This document shows positions 10,696-22,828 of a stretch of DNA of 64,000 nt, piece by piece; position 1 is the stretch's first letter, and every line of letters starts with the position of its first letter. The DNA is taken from contig NC_081829.1 of NCBI RefSeq assembly GCF_030867095.1, forward strand, positions 45,691,036-45,755,035. The letters are read 5' to 3'. Source of the stretch: Alligator mississippiensis. Taxonomy: Eukaryota; Chordata; Crocodylia; Alligatoridae. A program made the position numbers and the translations under genes. The notes beneath the pieces are model-generated. The model worked only from the letters and a program-made list of their open reading frames with translations, made no database searches and was not told the DNA's origin.

Positions 10696-11250
10696 ACTGT
10701 CTCTGTTCCTGGGTGAGGTCTGTGGTTCCTGAATGAATCAATGTGAGGTGATGGCCCAGTCATTACAGGCCATTCAGTAGAGGCCTGCTACCATTGTATT
10801 TCAATCATTCCCAATCATTCTCATTCATCCGGGAACCAATTTACATGGGAGGGGTATGTGACTCATACAGTTGCAACATGGGATGCCCAGGCATAGGACA
10901 GAAGATGGAGGCTTGACATATAAAATGGGAACTTGACATGACTTTGGTTCACTTACAAATACAAGCCTAAACCATACAATATCCATATGAAACAATAAAA
11001 ATCAATACGAAAATTATAAAAATACAATATACAACAGTAAGAATCAATACAAACCTAATAATAATGCAATATTAAACTGGATATCCAAAACAAAAAACTT
11101 GCTACCAAAATAAAAATGTTTAAAGCTGAGTTTGAGCTCACTTATACTTATCTATAGGGAATAGAGAGGGAGATAAAAAGTCAGAAATGGTTGGGGAAAG
11201 GGGAGGGAATGCATTTTAAAATAAAAAGAAAAACTGAGGGTTTTGCTACA
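10696..11250 (-). repeat. U3-like direct repeat, copy A
   Basis: Second copy of the block at 9976-10525. On the minus strand it begins TGTAGCAAAACCC, which is the outer end of the insertion. The roughly 165-base linker 10527-10695 differs from the TATA-containing segment that follows copy B, so the promoter part is not duplicated. Confidence 0.85.
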
Positions 11251-11254
11251 GGGA
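11251..11254. repeat. Target site duplication GGGA, right copy
   Basis: GGGA directly after the ...CTACA end of the insertion, matching 8074-8077. Confidence 0.65.
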
Positions 11255-12040
11255 AGTGGGCGGAACAGAATAGGATGCAGTTTAACAAAGATAAGTGCCA
11301 TGTGTTGCACCTAGGGAAGAAGAATCATCAACACGGCTATAGCCTGGGAGGTAGCATTCTAAGTAGCACAACCGTGGAAAGGGATCTTGGAATCGGAGTC
11401 AACTCCAAAATGAACGTGAGTTGCCAACGTGATGAAGTAATAAGCAAAACTAACCGCACTCTTTCTTGCATAAGTAGGTGCATCACAAACAGGTCTAGGG
11501 AGGTGATATGGTCAGGCTGCAGCTGGAGTACCATGTCCAGTTTTGGGTGCCGCACTTCAGGAGAGATGTAAATAACCTGAAAAGAGTTCAGAGGAGGGCC
11601 ACCCATCTGGTTAAAGGCCTACAGAAAAAACCCTATGAGGACCAATTGAGGGACCTTAATCTCTTCAGCCTCCACACATGAAGGCTAAGAGGTGATCTTG
11701 TGGCCATCTACAAACTCATCATGGGGAACAGCAGGAAACAGGGGATATGATGTTTAGAAGGGCACCCATTGGGGTAACTAGAAACAGTGGCCACAAACTG
11801 AAGGAGAGCAAATTTAAATTGGACATCAGGAAAAAATTCTTCACAGTGAGGGTTACCAAAATATGGAATACACTTCCAAGGGATGTGGTGCCGTCTCCTT
11901 CCTTGAAGGTATTTAAGAGGAGACTGGACAAACACCTGGTTGGGGTCATTGGACCCCAGCACTCTTTCCTGCCCAGGGCAGAGGGTCAGACTTGATGATC
12001 TAACAAGTCCCTTCTGACCCTAAGATCTGTTAAATCTATG
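11251..12040 (+). pseudogene. CR1 LINE 3' part (continuation of 7258-8077)
   Basis: It starts at KWAEQNRMQFNKDKCHVLHLG, exactly where the upstream CR1 piece stops. It continues through YSLGGSILSSTTVERDLGI, the CISRCITNRS block and, after a frameshift near 11510, the typical C-terminal RLDIRKKFFTVRV-like region (here KLDIRKKFFTVRVTKIWN, 11747-11995). The 3' end near 12040 has the CR1-type GACCCTAAGATCT...AATCTATG. Stops and frameshifts make it nonfunctional. Confidence 0.9.
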
Positions 12041-14656
12041 TATGGATATGCAAAATGTTTAATGCTGTGTGTGTGTGTGTGAATAGGTGACATGTTTAAT
12101 GCTGGGGAGGGGTGGAATGCCATTAGTACCTCTTCAGTTCAATGTCTTTTAGCCTTAAAGCAGGAATATAAAATCCAGTGTTGTTTTCCTGGAGAACTCT
12201 TGGTATGGCTCAAGGATGTTTATTGTGAGACCTATAAGACAAGTGTGTCAAATAATAACCGCAAGCTTCCAGTCCCTACAGTATTTAAAAAACCCAGTTT
12301 AAACAGTTATGAAAAATCCTCTCCTTCCTCAGCTTTCACTCTCTTGATTCTTGTGATCTCACAGTTTCACTCCATTTCCAGTCTTCACAGAATTTGCTAA
12401 CCTGACAAGACATAAATGTTTGTGGTAAAAACAAGCACTATTAATGTGTCCTTCATTTCTGAGTAAATATTTTGCCTCTCTCTCTGATCTGCCCAAAGAA
12501 GGAAGACTGTGGAAACAATGGGAATAGGTCCAGGCCTCACAGCTTCACAAGGCTTCCCATTTCATTCAAGTCTGGGAGAAGACAAAAGCCCAACAATCTT
12601 TAGGGGCATAAGGGCTGGTAGGAGACTGAAAGACTAAGTCCAGCTTTAGACTGGATTGGAAGCCAGTGAGCACCTCTGCTCTGCAGAATTACAGGAGAAG
12701 GACACTTAACTTCTATTTAACACTCCAGTATTTATTCAAGATAGGTGTTATATATCCTTTGATTTATAAATTCATTGTTCTAGTCTGTAGTGTCATTTAT
12801 ATAATGCAGACACCTTTCCCAGTTTGAACCAACATCTACTTCAACTTCTGTGCAACACCTCCAGGGTGACTTCTGAGCGCTATTGATACAATTCTTAGCA
12901 CAGAACTAGAGTATGAAACTGGAAACATCATGGCTCACAGCATTAAATAAACATTTATAGTGAGCATACCAGCAATAACTGAGAACAAGATATTTCAGAC
13001 TACTTTTTTTTTTAAATTAAATCCCTTTCTCTAATAACATTTTGATAATATAGGCACATCTTATTTTACAGGTTTTGTTTGCCTAAAGTGAAGAACAATG
13101 AAATCCAGGGTAGGGTTCCTTCATTTATGGAACCTTTACTCAGGTTGCTGAGTGCTTATTAATGTGAAGAGTCCCTTTAACTTCAGTTGGTAAGTGCTCT
13201 ACATTCTAGCCCTTGCTAATTATTCTTAAATTGCTACAAGATACATAACAATAAAGCCAGATGCCTTAGAAGAACAATTTGAAAAGGAAGAGAGAGCAAC
13301 TGAAACCAATAAAAGAAAAAGTTCGTATAGACTTCATATATATACAGGCTAAAAATCTAGATAGACATGGCAGTTGCTTGCAAAGATTTAAAAACAACAA
13401 GCCATGCCGTACCAGAAGAAGTAGAGTATTACTTAAGACTTGTCTGTCTGTAAAGATTGGGCACTTCAGTGAGTTTTTTTTGGCAATTTTAGCTAATGCT
13501 GATAAAATCAGTTATTAGATAAAAGTGTCCAAAAAGCCCCACTGAAATGCCTGATCTTTACAGATGTCCGGCAAGCCAGGGTGAAGTAATGCCCTGCCTC
13601 TTCTGGACATGCACAGAGCTTGGTACAGGAATGCAGTAAGTTTACAGCAAAGCACCATTTTTTGAGTTTTTTTACATCTGCAAGCATCCAGTAAGTCTGA
13701 CTGAATTTCGGCCCCTGCTGAATGAAATTTTTGTACTAGTCACTTGACTTAAATAGATTTTAGCCTTTTAACCAAAGCCTTCCCTTCTATATATGCTGTG
13801 TGAAGAGCTACAGTACAAGGGACCACTATATGGTATAAAAGCATGTTTGGTATGGTCACTCCTGAGGGTAGGCCAAGCAAAACCAATCTACATGCCATGT
13901 TCCTGTAACATGGAGAAATAAATTATGCTGAAAAATATTAAACATAAATTACTATTGCTGCTGCAGGGAATGGGAACACCCTTCTCAGACTGTCAAGCTG
14001 GCATGGCCAAGCCATTAGCAGCAAAGAAAAAAACATCTGAGCTTTAAGGCCTAAGAAGGAACACAGAAGAGACAAGATCTATTGCAAATAATTCTAGTTC
14101 CCACAGATGAGTCTTCCGTATAAGTGGTAGTTCTAAGTGTTGGGCATTCCCCTCTGCTGCTAGTTCCACTTCCAGGGGGAGCAGATTGGGACCTTGTATA
14201 CCTATTTGATTATTTAAATTGTGCCTACAAAGGAAGGCTGAATAAGTTCAGGATTATATAGATATTCACCTTGTTATATTCAGTACAACGCATCTGAAAA
14301 GCATTTCAGTTGTATAAAATGTAGTGCTTGGGCATTTAAGATGCATTAATGCCATTTAGACATCAGCTTTTCTTAACCACATCCTAAAAATACATCTGAG
14401 ACATTATTAAAATTAGGGACTCTATATGAATAGTTGGGTATGTCGTTTGTTTGTTTTTTTTCCTTGAAATAATTTGGCTTAAGCAGTGGATAGAAAGAAT
14501 TACTACTTGTGTAATTCTTTTTGCCACTGAACAGGGAACTGATTCTTGCTCTCCTATAAATTAAGACTTAGTGCCTCTGTGAAGTAGCTGGTCAAAAAGA
14601 ATATTCAAATATCCACTTACTAATTTGTCTTATTTAAATCCCATATGCAAGAGGCA
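12041..14656. other. AT-rich spacer; dispersed motif copy 4 at its start
   Basis: A (GT)n run (12067-12080) is followed by GAATAGGTGACATGTTTAATGC (12081-12102), the fourth copy of the 4005/5339 motif. The remainder is AT-rich DNA with frames no longer than 102 aa and no recognisable exon, RNA gene or repeat. Confidence 0.5.
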
Positions 14657-14754
14657 AGGATTTCTTAGGGTGGTATCGTTTATTGGACCAATTGTATGCA
14701 TACATTATATATTATATAGTTGGTTCAATAAACAATATCACCCTAAGAAATCCT
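14657..14754. repeat. 98-bp hairpin (foldback)
   Basis: AGGATTTCTTAGGGTGGTAT (14657-14676) pairs with its near-exact inverse ending at 14754, and TTTATTGGACCAA pairs with TTGGTTCAATAAA. Stem arms are about 38 bases around a TA-rich loop. The right arm resembles the dispersed AATAAAAGATATCA motif at 22437 and 45769. Confidence 0.75.
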
Positions 14755-15985
14755 GTCCCCTTGTATTATTCCTGAAACATCATGGCTAAACACCATTCTA
14801 ACACTACCTTAAATTCCATATGCACTTTCTTGGGAGCTAGGGCCACCTACTTTCCACAGTAATTTGTAGCCTACTGCATTGCCCACACACAGTACTAAAG
14901 AAATGGCAAGACTATCATTTCACCCAGGATTATTGAACTGACCTTTATTATTTCCTGTATAAAGAAATAAATGGAAGTTACTAGGCAGCTACTGAAAAGA
15001 ATGCTTCCCTTTCAGAGCTGCAGCAGCTGCCTGCTCCCACCTCTGCTTCATATGTGGATATAAGACAAACAGCCTTTTTTTTCCTGCTGCTGATTGGTAA
15101 GACCTCATGTAAGTATGCTCTCATCACTACCTTACTGTTTTGGGTTTTTTAATCAGTGTGAGTGAGATAAAATTATATAGAATATATGTTCACATACAAA
15201 ATTCAATACCATATCTCCTTTCATTTCTCTAATTTAATTTATATTACCATGACTTGGAAGCTTTAAGGAACAAAAATGTCTAACATCCTAACTCAGTAGG
15301 ATTTTTGAGAATTTGAAAATATAAATACAAACTTATTTCAGCTTGACTATCATGAAGAAAATAATTTTCATACTGCAGAATTAAAAAAACAGGTTCAACT
15401 TTGGTAAATATTTTTATCATGTTCTACAGGTCAAAAGTTGAGTAATAATTTCAGAAGTCAAGAACTGACTTTTTGTCAAGTGAATACCTCCATGAAAATT
15501 AATTCAGTAAGTGTCTGCACATACAACTTCAAAAAATGTGGAGTCATGATTCAGTAAGGCATTCATTAAGAACAGCTTACCTTTACTTCTACAAAAAAAT
15601 GTAGCAAGTGAGCAAAAAGTTCCCTGGAACTAGTGAATCCTCACTGAATGGTCCAATACATATGGCAGTGTAGGGTCCATCTCTGCAATCACTTTCTGCA
15701 AAATATCTGATTTTTTTAAGAAACACAGTTCCAAACTGGTTAATACTTTTGGTATTCAATCATGTTTTAAACAATACAATTTTGGTATATCATTAATGAA
15801 AATGGCATACCTGATATTTTTGTCTATTTATCTGTTTTTGATTGTGTCCATGTTTTCACAGTATGATCATAGGTTTTAAACGTAGCACTTGCAAGTAGAG
15901 TCACCTTCTTGTAATCAGTATGCGATGGGTAGAACAATGCAACAGTTATTTTATTAAAAATAAACAAAATAAGCATTTGTAACTG
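14755..15985. other. AT-rich spacer, no gene seen
   Basis: No supportable coding or RNA feature. Confidence 0.5.
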
Positions 15986-16215
15986 TATACATATATATGT
16001 ATGTGTGTTTGTAATATATATATATATATAGCACTGACCTAAATGCAATGTGCTTACTAATTGCGTGTGTATGTAATAATTGTATATATAATATATAAGA
16101 CATATAAGATATATAACATACACACAAATATAAGTGTACTGCTTATAAACTTTTCTTTCTTCATTTGTTTTACACACACACACAATTAGTAAGCACATTG
16201 CATTTAGGTCAGTAC
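15986..16215. repeat. Inverted repeat around TA/CA microsatellites
   Basis: AGCACTGACCTAAATGCAAT (16030-16049) continuing into GTGCTTACTAATTGCGTGTGT is inverted at about 16171-16215 as ACACACAATTAGTAAGCAC...GCATTTAGGTCAGTACT. The intervening DNA is TATATA/ACATATA-rich. The right arm recurs at 24430-24475. A 140-aa minus frame is translated repeat. Confidence 0.75.
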
Positions 16216-16229
16216 TAAGTGGGGATAGG

Positions 16230-17869
16230 GGTTGTTTACTTTGCAATATATTATTTGTAGTTTTTAGTTAGACTGATCAAAGTACAGCATTAATGTCAGT
16301 ATTCATTTATGGAGAGGGACTGTCAGTATCACTCTCCTTACATACAAAGCAATTGGACTTACCGCTTTGAGGGTTGTTTTTTTAAATAGTTACTCAGTTA
16401 AAGTGAAAGATGGCTGCCTGACAGCCTTGGAGATTGATGTTATCTGTGTACTGTATGCATAGGTACAATATAAAGAGCCCAACTGTTCATCCTTGTCTAC
16501 ATTATTCCATTAATGAGTCTCAACCGTAACTTTCAATGGAAGGACAGCTGATAAAGAAAAGAGCAACTGACTTTGTTCAGATTCAGTGCTTTTCCTTTCT
16601 GCTGGAACTGCCGGTAACTTTATCACATAATTCAACCATTGCTGGACAGCTCACCAAAAAACTCACAGGCCAGCATTGCCCCACAACTGTATCCTTTTTT
16701 GGCCATCAGCTACCTCACTTCATTTTCTGTTTGTTAAGTAGCTATTTTTGAAATATGTGTGTGTCCTTATGAACTATTAGTTTGGGATCCTTAAACACTT
16801 TTTCCTTCACATAATGGCTATTAAGCACAGCATGGTATAGTGATGGATGTTATAAGAAGCCTTGAAGAAATAAAGACTTTTGTATATCTAACCCACATGC
16901 CTCACTAAAGCATAACTCCCATAAAATAGGTGATCATATGAAAAAGAATATTACATAATTACTAAAGAGAAGACTAAATGCATCTGTAAGATTAAAAGTG
17001 TATCCTCTCATCAATTCAAATATATAACCTAATAATAAAAGTGATCATTGAGTAAAACAGACCAGAAAATGGATTTTAACTGACATTCACCGAGTATGGG
17101 TTGGGGTGCAGAGAGGAAGGGAATAAGAAAGGGATACTATAGTTCTTGTTATGGAGTGCTTAGGTCACTCCTGTGCTACATTTTAACAGCTTGTGGTGAT
17201 CTCTTATTTGCTGGTTGTAAACAGCCCTAGGCAGTAAAATTCCGGAGTAAACATCCAGACTACATCCCTGTGTTACTAAATAGGTTCATCAGCAGTATCA
17301 GTAAGAGTCCCTTTATTTGTTATACCCTACTGTATGCCAAGCATAGAGCTATTTTGTATTAGTGACATAGTGTAGAGCAACTGCAACACAATTCTAGCAT
17401 AGGGTTTGGGGTTTTTTTCCTTGTTGTCTTAATTGTGTGGTAAATTCATTTTCTCTTCATTCATTGGCCTTTCATGAAGAAACACAGAATTTGAATTGTA
17501 TGTAAACAGTGTCCTGAGTCACAACTGAATCAATCTGCAGAAAGCAGTTCAAATATTATCAATTTTGTTTTCATGAATACTATTATAACCATATCAGATT
17601 CTTTTTTTCTTCTGGTGTACAAATAATGAGTTTCAGTGAACCTAGAGAGCAGCCTAACTCTTCTCTGAATAGCATTTTAAAAACACTGTTTTATTTCATC
17701 TATATTAAGTAGTCCATATTTGACACTAATCTATCTTGTTTGTGCATGTGAAAGCATAAAAAAAACATCAAATGGAGACTGAAATGTCATTTACTGGTTA
17801 CTGTATTGCATTACATTTTCAGGATTAAAGGACAAAATAACTGAAAGCAAACTGCTTCAAAGATCCCAA
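16230..17869. other. AT-rich spacer, no gene seen
   Basis: Frames of 71 aa or less and no recognisable feature. Confidence 0.5.
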
Positions 17870-19790
17870 TGGAAGGGAGGGGCCGTCACCAGGGAGGACT
17901 ATACCTCGGTTGCTCAGGGCTGTAGTGGGGCGGTCAGGAAGGCCAAGGCAGAGATGAAAATGGAACTAGCTACCTGGATCAAGGACAGCAAGAAGTCCTT
18001 TTTTTAAATGCAATAGGGGGTAAAAAGAAGGTACCGGGTAACGTGGGGCCTCTGCAGGACACGCTAGGAAATCTGGTCATCACACCAGACAGCAAAGCTA
18101 ACCTATTTAACAATGTCTTTGCCTCCATTTTTCTGAGCAGGGACCAGGTCACCCCCCCCCCGGCGCACCAGGACCCCCATAGGACCCAGGGGAGGCACAT
18201 CCAGGCCTAGGGTCAGTGAGGACCTAGTCAGGGAACTTCTGGAGGGACTGGACATATTTAAATCAGCAGGTCCTGACGATCTCCACCCCAGAGTGCTGAG
18301 AGAATTAGCAGAGGTCATTGCGGGACCCCTGGCACAGCTTTATGAGCACTCGTGGTGCTCTGGCATGGTGCCAGAGGACAGGAAAAGGGCCAATATGGTT
18401 CCCATTTTCAAAAAAGGGAGGAAGGAGGACCCAGGAAACTATAGGCCAGTTAGTCTTACCTCGATCCTGGGTAAGCTTTTTGAGAGAATTATCCTTGCGC
18501 GAGGGGCCAGCAGGGGAGATTATGCTTAGGGGTAACCAACATGGGTTCATTAGAGTCAGGTCCTGTCAGACCAACCTGGTGGCCTTCTATGACCAGGTCA
18601 CAAAATCCTTAGATGCAGGGGTAGCAGTGGACATTGTCTTTCTGGATTTTAGGAAGGCCTTCGACACTATCTCTCACCCCATTCTCATTAAAAAAACTAG
18701 GAGACTGTGGCGTTGACACCTACACAGTCAAATGGGTCACTAGTTGGCTGGAGGGCCGCACACAGAGAGTCGTGATGGATGAGTCTTTTTTGACCTGGAG
18801 GGATGTGGGCAGTGGGGTTCCGCAGGGCTCGGTCCTCGGGCCTCCACTGTTCAACATCTTCATCAGCGACTTGGACGGGGGTATAAAAATCACCCAGTTC
18901 AAATTCGCAGACGACACGAAGATGTGGGGGGAAGTGGTCATGCTAGAAGGGAGGCTGCAATTGGACTGAGACAGGTTACAGGGGTGGGCGGATGAGAACA
19001 GGATGGGTTTCAACACTGACAAGTGCAAGGTACTGCACCTGGGGAGAAAGAATCAGCAGCACACCTACAGGCAGGGGAACTCCCTTCTTGTCAGTGCAGA
19101 GACAGAAAAGGATCTTGGAGTCATTATTGATACCAAAATGAACATGGGCTGACAGTGTGGGGACACAGTCAGGAAGGCCAACCGTACCTTGTTGTGCATC
19201 CACAGATGCATCTCAAGCAGGTCCAAGGAGGTGCTCCTCCCCCTCTATGCAACACTGGTCAGGCTGCAGTTAGAGTACTGCATCTAGTTCTGGGCGCCGC
19301 ACTTCAGGAGAGGTGTGGATAGCATTGAGATGGTCCAAAGGAGGGCCAACCACATGATCAGGGGTCAGCAGGGCTGGCCTGACAAGGAGAGGCTAAGGGA
19401 CCTGAACCTGTTCGGCCTCCACAAGAGAAGGCTGAGGGGGGATCTAGTGGCCAACTACAAACTGGCCAAGGGGGAACCAGCAGGCATTGAGGGAGTCCCT
19501 GTTCCCCTGAGCACTACCAGGAATGATAAGAAATAACGGTCACAAGCTGGCAGAGGGTAGATTCAGGCTAGATATCAGGAGGAGCTACTTCACTGTCAGG
19601 GTGGCTAGGATCTGGAACCAACTTCCAAGAGAAGTGGTGCTGGCTCCTACCCTGGGGGTCTTTAAGAGGAGGCTGGATGAACACCTTGCCGAGGTCGTTT
19701 GACCCCAGTACTCTTTCCTGTCATGGCAGGGGTCGGACTTGATGATCTGCTCAGGTCCCTTCCAACCCTACTGACTATTGAACTATGATG
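17870..19790 (+). pseudogene. CR1 LINE, 5'-truncated, RT to 3' end
   Basis: It begins within the linker before the RT domain (WKGGAVTREDYTSV-like). The RT blocks follow in order: [10 protein letters not shown] (about 18270), VPEDRKRANMVPIFKKGRKE, PGNYRPVSLTSILGKLFERI, then after a frameshift [33 protein letters not shown], and after another frameshift [20 protein letters not shown] and FADDTKMWG. An intact FADD is visible at about 18905. In-frame stops follow in the C-terminal part (18967 TGA, 19151 TGA, 19284 TAG). The tail near 19775-19790 is the eroded CR1 3' end. The 5' endonuclease is absent, as is typical of truncated CR1 insertions. Confidence 0.92.
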
Positions 19791-20130
19791 CAGCTTAAGA
19801 GATGCAATCTCTTTTTCTTCCCTTGTGCACATGGCAGTTACACGTGCATAAAGAAAAAAATAGACCTTGTACAAAACTATATAGAAACAAATTTAAACTG
19901 GAATCTTTTATTAACAACCAAAGCACTTGTACAGGGTTGCCTTCTTTCAGGGGATCTCAAAATACTTTAAAACCAGTAAATAAGCTTCACCAGACTTAGT
20001 GGGGTGGGTAAGCACAGGATTGCCAAAACCATATACTTAGGCCCTCAAAATGATACAGCTGTCATAAAAGTAATGAGATTCAAAAACAGAATGTATTCTG
20101 AGTTATTTTATTTGTCTTATGTCTTTAGGG

Positions 20131-20410
20131 CAGTGATTCTCAACCTTTTGTGAACACAAGGCCCCCCTCAGAAAATGCCAGCTCTTAGTTTTCCCTTATT
20201 TTTTGACTACAGAAAAATAATAGAACATTTTTTCTGTTGCAAAGAACTGAGAAGATCCACAACTATGGATTCCTATTTGAATCCATGGGTTTATCTTGTG
20301 AATCATGTTTGTAAACCTAACAGTGCTAATATTGTGTGGAACCACGTGACACCCTTGAAAGGATCCCAAGGCACCCCAGGGTGCTATGGCAACATGGTTA
20401 AGAATCACTG
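20131..20410. mobile_element. hAT-like MITE, 280 bp
   Basis: The left end CAGTGATTCTCAACC (20131-20145) and the inverted right end GGTTAAGAATCACTG (20396-20410) match at 14 of 15 positions. This terminal type (CAGTG.TTCTCAA) is typical of hAT elements and equals that of the element at 36883-37367. Flanking 8-mers are only weakly similar, so the target duplication has eroded or my limits are off by a few bases. No coding capacity. Confidence 0.65.
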
Positions 20411-20870
20411 CATTAGAATTTGCCTTTTCAAACTTTACTCTGCAGCCACAAGGATTATAAATTTAAGTTTAATCATTTTTGTTTAAAATGACAGCTGAGA
20501 TGTTCAAGGTGTTGGAGAGAGCAAAGTCACCATAACTAGAAAAACTGCATTGGCTCTTGATTCTTATAATGCTGCGGGGCTGCCAGGGCTCCCTTATAAA
20601 GCTTCCTATGAGCTGTTCTTCCAAGAGAGGCAGGCTAGTCTAGCTTCATATAGGTGTGACAGCTGTAGGTGTTGTAAGACTTGCTACCACTGCCCTGAGT
20701 TCCTTTTCCTACAGGCAGTGACAGGGTGGACCTCGGCTTCAAATCATCTGGTCTGCCAGGAATTTGATCTTGTGGTTCTCGCCTGCCACAACTTTGATGA
20801 AATTATATTCTAGGAGGCAATGACCAAGGTGATCTTACCCATTCTCAATCCATGTTTTCTTCTGTGGGGC
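20411..20870. other. Spacer, no gene seen
   Basis: An 87-aa frame (20550-20813) contains several cysteines but no spacing that I recognise. No gene is supported. Confidence 0.4.
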
Positions 20871-21780
20871 TCCAAACCTCCCCTTTACCCCAGCCTAGCC
20901 TCTCCAGATGGTGCTCGAAATCCTCTGCAGGTTACAGTACTGCCTGTTAATCTATTATTCTGCCCTCTACCACCAGGGTGACCTTTGGCTTTGGTTAGGT
21001 GCACCCCTTCCAGGGCTGGCCTTGACCTGTACTCAAGTATCAAAAAAAAAGGAAAAAGAACCAACGCCTCCCCCCCCCCCCAACTGCTCTCAATCTCCTT
21101 GTCAAGCTCAGTCCGTGTCCCTTTCCCAACCTCAACCTTTTTGAGGCTCTCAAATCCCAATCACAACAGCAAAATAATTCAATTAGTTCAGCCACTGTAC
21201 TGCATAGGCCTGCCCAGCTTCCTTGTGAACATTCACAGTCCCAGTGAGATCTGTCCCATGTGCAGCAAGGCTCTAACCTGGAACAGCAGTTTCCTCAGGC
21301 CCCTCCTCCGGGTCCTCAGCTGACACTCAGCTCCAGAGATTATCAACAGCTGTGTGTGTGCAGGCCTTCACGTGCTTCCTTCCCATGGTCACTCCCAGGC
21401 GTTCCTCTGGCACATTTTGTAACCCTTGCCTGCCAGTACACTCAGCCACTCCTCTCTCTGTGGCTTGCAGGGAACAGAGCCCTCTCTGCCCCTCTCCGGG
21501 GCTGGAAATACGTCTGAGCAGCCTCCCTCCTCAAATCCTGAGCAAGATGCTGCTCCGGAAGTGTGGTGAATATTTCTCCTCCCTTCTGGTCTCCAGCTGC
21601 AGCCCTGCCAGCCAGTCATGCTGTGAGTGTTGTTTGTTTTCACTCTCTCTATCTCTTGCTGCAGGCTGCTTTTCTTCTCCTGACCTCCCCTGCCCAGCAT
21701 GTCAGCACCTTGGGGCTTTTGTTTGCTCTCTCTCACTCTTTCACAATAGGCTAGGAAAAGGAAGAGATATTAATCAGTAA
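20870..21780 (-). other. Pyrimidine-rich segment, possibly LTR-derived, unclassified
   Basis: C/T-rich DNA with frames open on both strands (up to 142 aa) but no protein signature. General texture (CTCAGCTGACACTCAGCTCC, CCTCTCCGGGGCT) resembles retroelement LTR or leader DNA, but I found no TATA/polyA pair or direct-repeat partner. Confidence 0.25.
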
Positions 21781-22828
21781 GATTTATGAACATTTCCTAA
21801 AGTCAGTAACAGGGTTTAGATACCTGTAAAGAAATGTCTCAGAGAAAAAAAAAAAAACCCTGGAGGAAATTTTGATTGTTATAATTACCTCTGATTCATG
21901 TGTATATGAAAACATTTCCAAAGCACACCAAAAATCTAACAAAGACAAAAATATCCAATTACCTGTGGGTGCACACTTTTGACAACATAATCATTCTCTC
22001 TCCAATTTCTCAGTTCTAATCCTCAAAGGGAATTTACAAAACACCTTTCATAGACAAGCCTACTAACTTCACTTCTTAAATCTACTGGATACAAAAAATC
22101 ATGAACTAAATATAGACAATGGATTTATGGCAGGTTATAACCTGCCTGCCATTTGATAACCCCAGGTAACATGTCTGCATTTTACTAGCTACATTCTATC
22201 ACCAGTTCTACATTCCTTCTCCCCCTACCCCACCTGTCTCTCACCTATTGTCTCCCATTCCCTCTGATCCTCACTTCCATGCATTTCCATTTTCACAGAC
22301 CTGAAATTTACATATTGGCCACTATTTTACACAGGAGAGCACATAAACACTAACAGACTCTCCCTATTGCCTGAAGAAGGACGTTTGTGCCCAAAGGCTT
22401 TCCAAGAACAATTTTTCCAACTATTTAGCTAGTCTAATAAAAGATATCACATCAACCTTGTCTACCTATGCCCTTAAACCATCATGGCTACAACCAACAC
22501 CCCTTTCCAAAGCTTTTGCACTTTGCTGGAATACAACCATTCAAATACTCAATCCCTGGTCAATAGCAAAGTGCTTAGTGGGCTTCTGTTGTATTTGTAT
22601 TGTTAAAGGTGTTTTTTCTGAGTTAATGATTGGCAGTAGTTGACTGCAACATTTAAAAGAGATTAAGCTACAGGGGAAATTAATGTAATAAACAATACTA
22701 AGTACATATCACATGGCTGACAGATAATAAAGTTAAATTAAGTTTGGGGCTTAGCACTTTAATGCCTTTTTAAATCTGAAGAACTCATTATGTTTCACGA
22801 ACATTAATGCATTCTCACATACATGATG
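21781..22828. other. AT-rich spacer with one dispersed-motif copy
   Basis: Includes TTTTTCCAACTATTTAGCTAGTCTAATAAAAGATATCACATCAACCTTGTCTACC at about 22410-22465, related to 45750-45810 and 14700-14760. Otherwise featureless. Confidence 0.5.

Larger units (their letters stand above)
8078..11250 (-). mobile_element. LTR-type retroelement insertion splitting a CR1 copy
   Basis: The plus strand reads GGGA at 8074-8077, TGATGCCC from 8078, GGGTTTTGCTACA up to 11250, then GGGA at 11251-11254. This gives a 4-bp target duplication and TG...CA ends, and CR1 coding sequence is continuous across it. Read on the minus strand, the element holds a U3-like block (11250 to about 10696), a second similar block (10525 to about 9976), a TATA box (9801-9808), a CA-rich R region and an AATAAA signal (9472-9477). 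Beyond that come a purine-rich repetitive tract (9030-9330) and microsatellite DNA (8100-8700). I see no gag or pol. It may be a long composite or recombined LTR, and internal limits are uncertain. Confidence 0.7.

Noticed and set aside
12041..17869. Conserved noncoding element or microRNA
   Set aside because: The hairpins at 14657-14754 and 16030-16215 look like repeat-derived foldbacks, and conservation cannot be judged from one sequence.
20550..20813. 87-aa Cys-containing frame considered as a host exon
   Set aside because: Cysteine spacing matches no finger I know, and no convincing splice signals or neighbouring exons were found.
20908..21780. Several frames up to 142 aa considered as gene or LTR
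   Set aside because: Pyrimidine-rich composition explains them, and no TATA/polyA pair or repeat partner was found to call an LTR.
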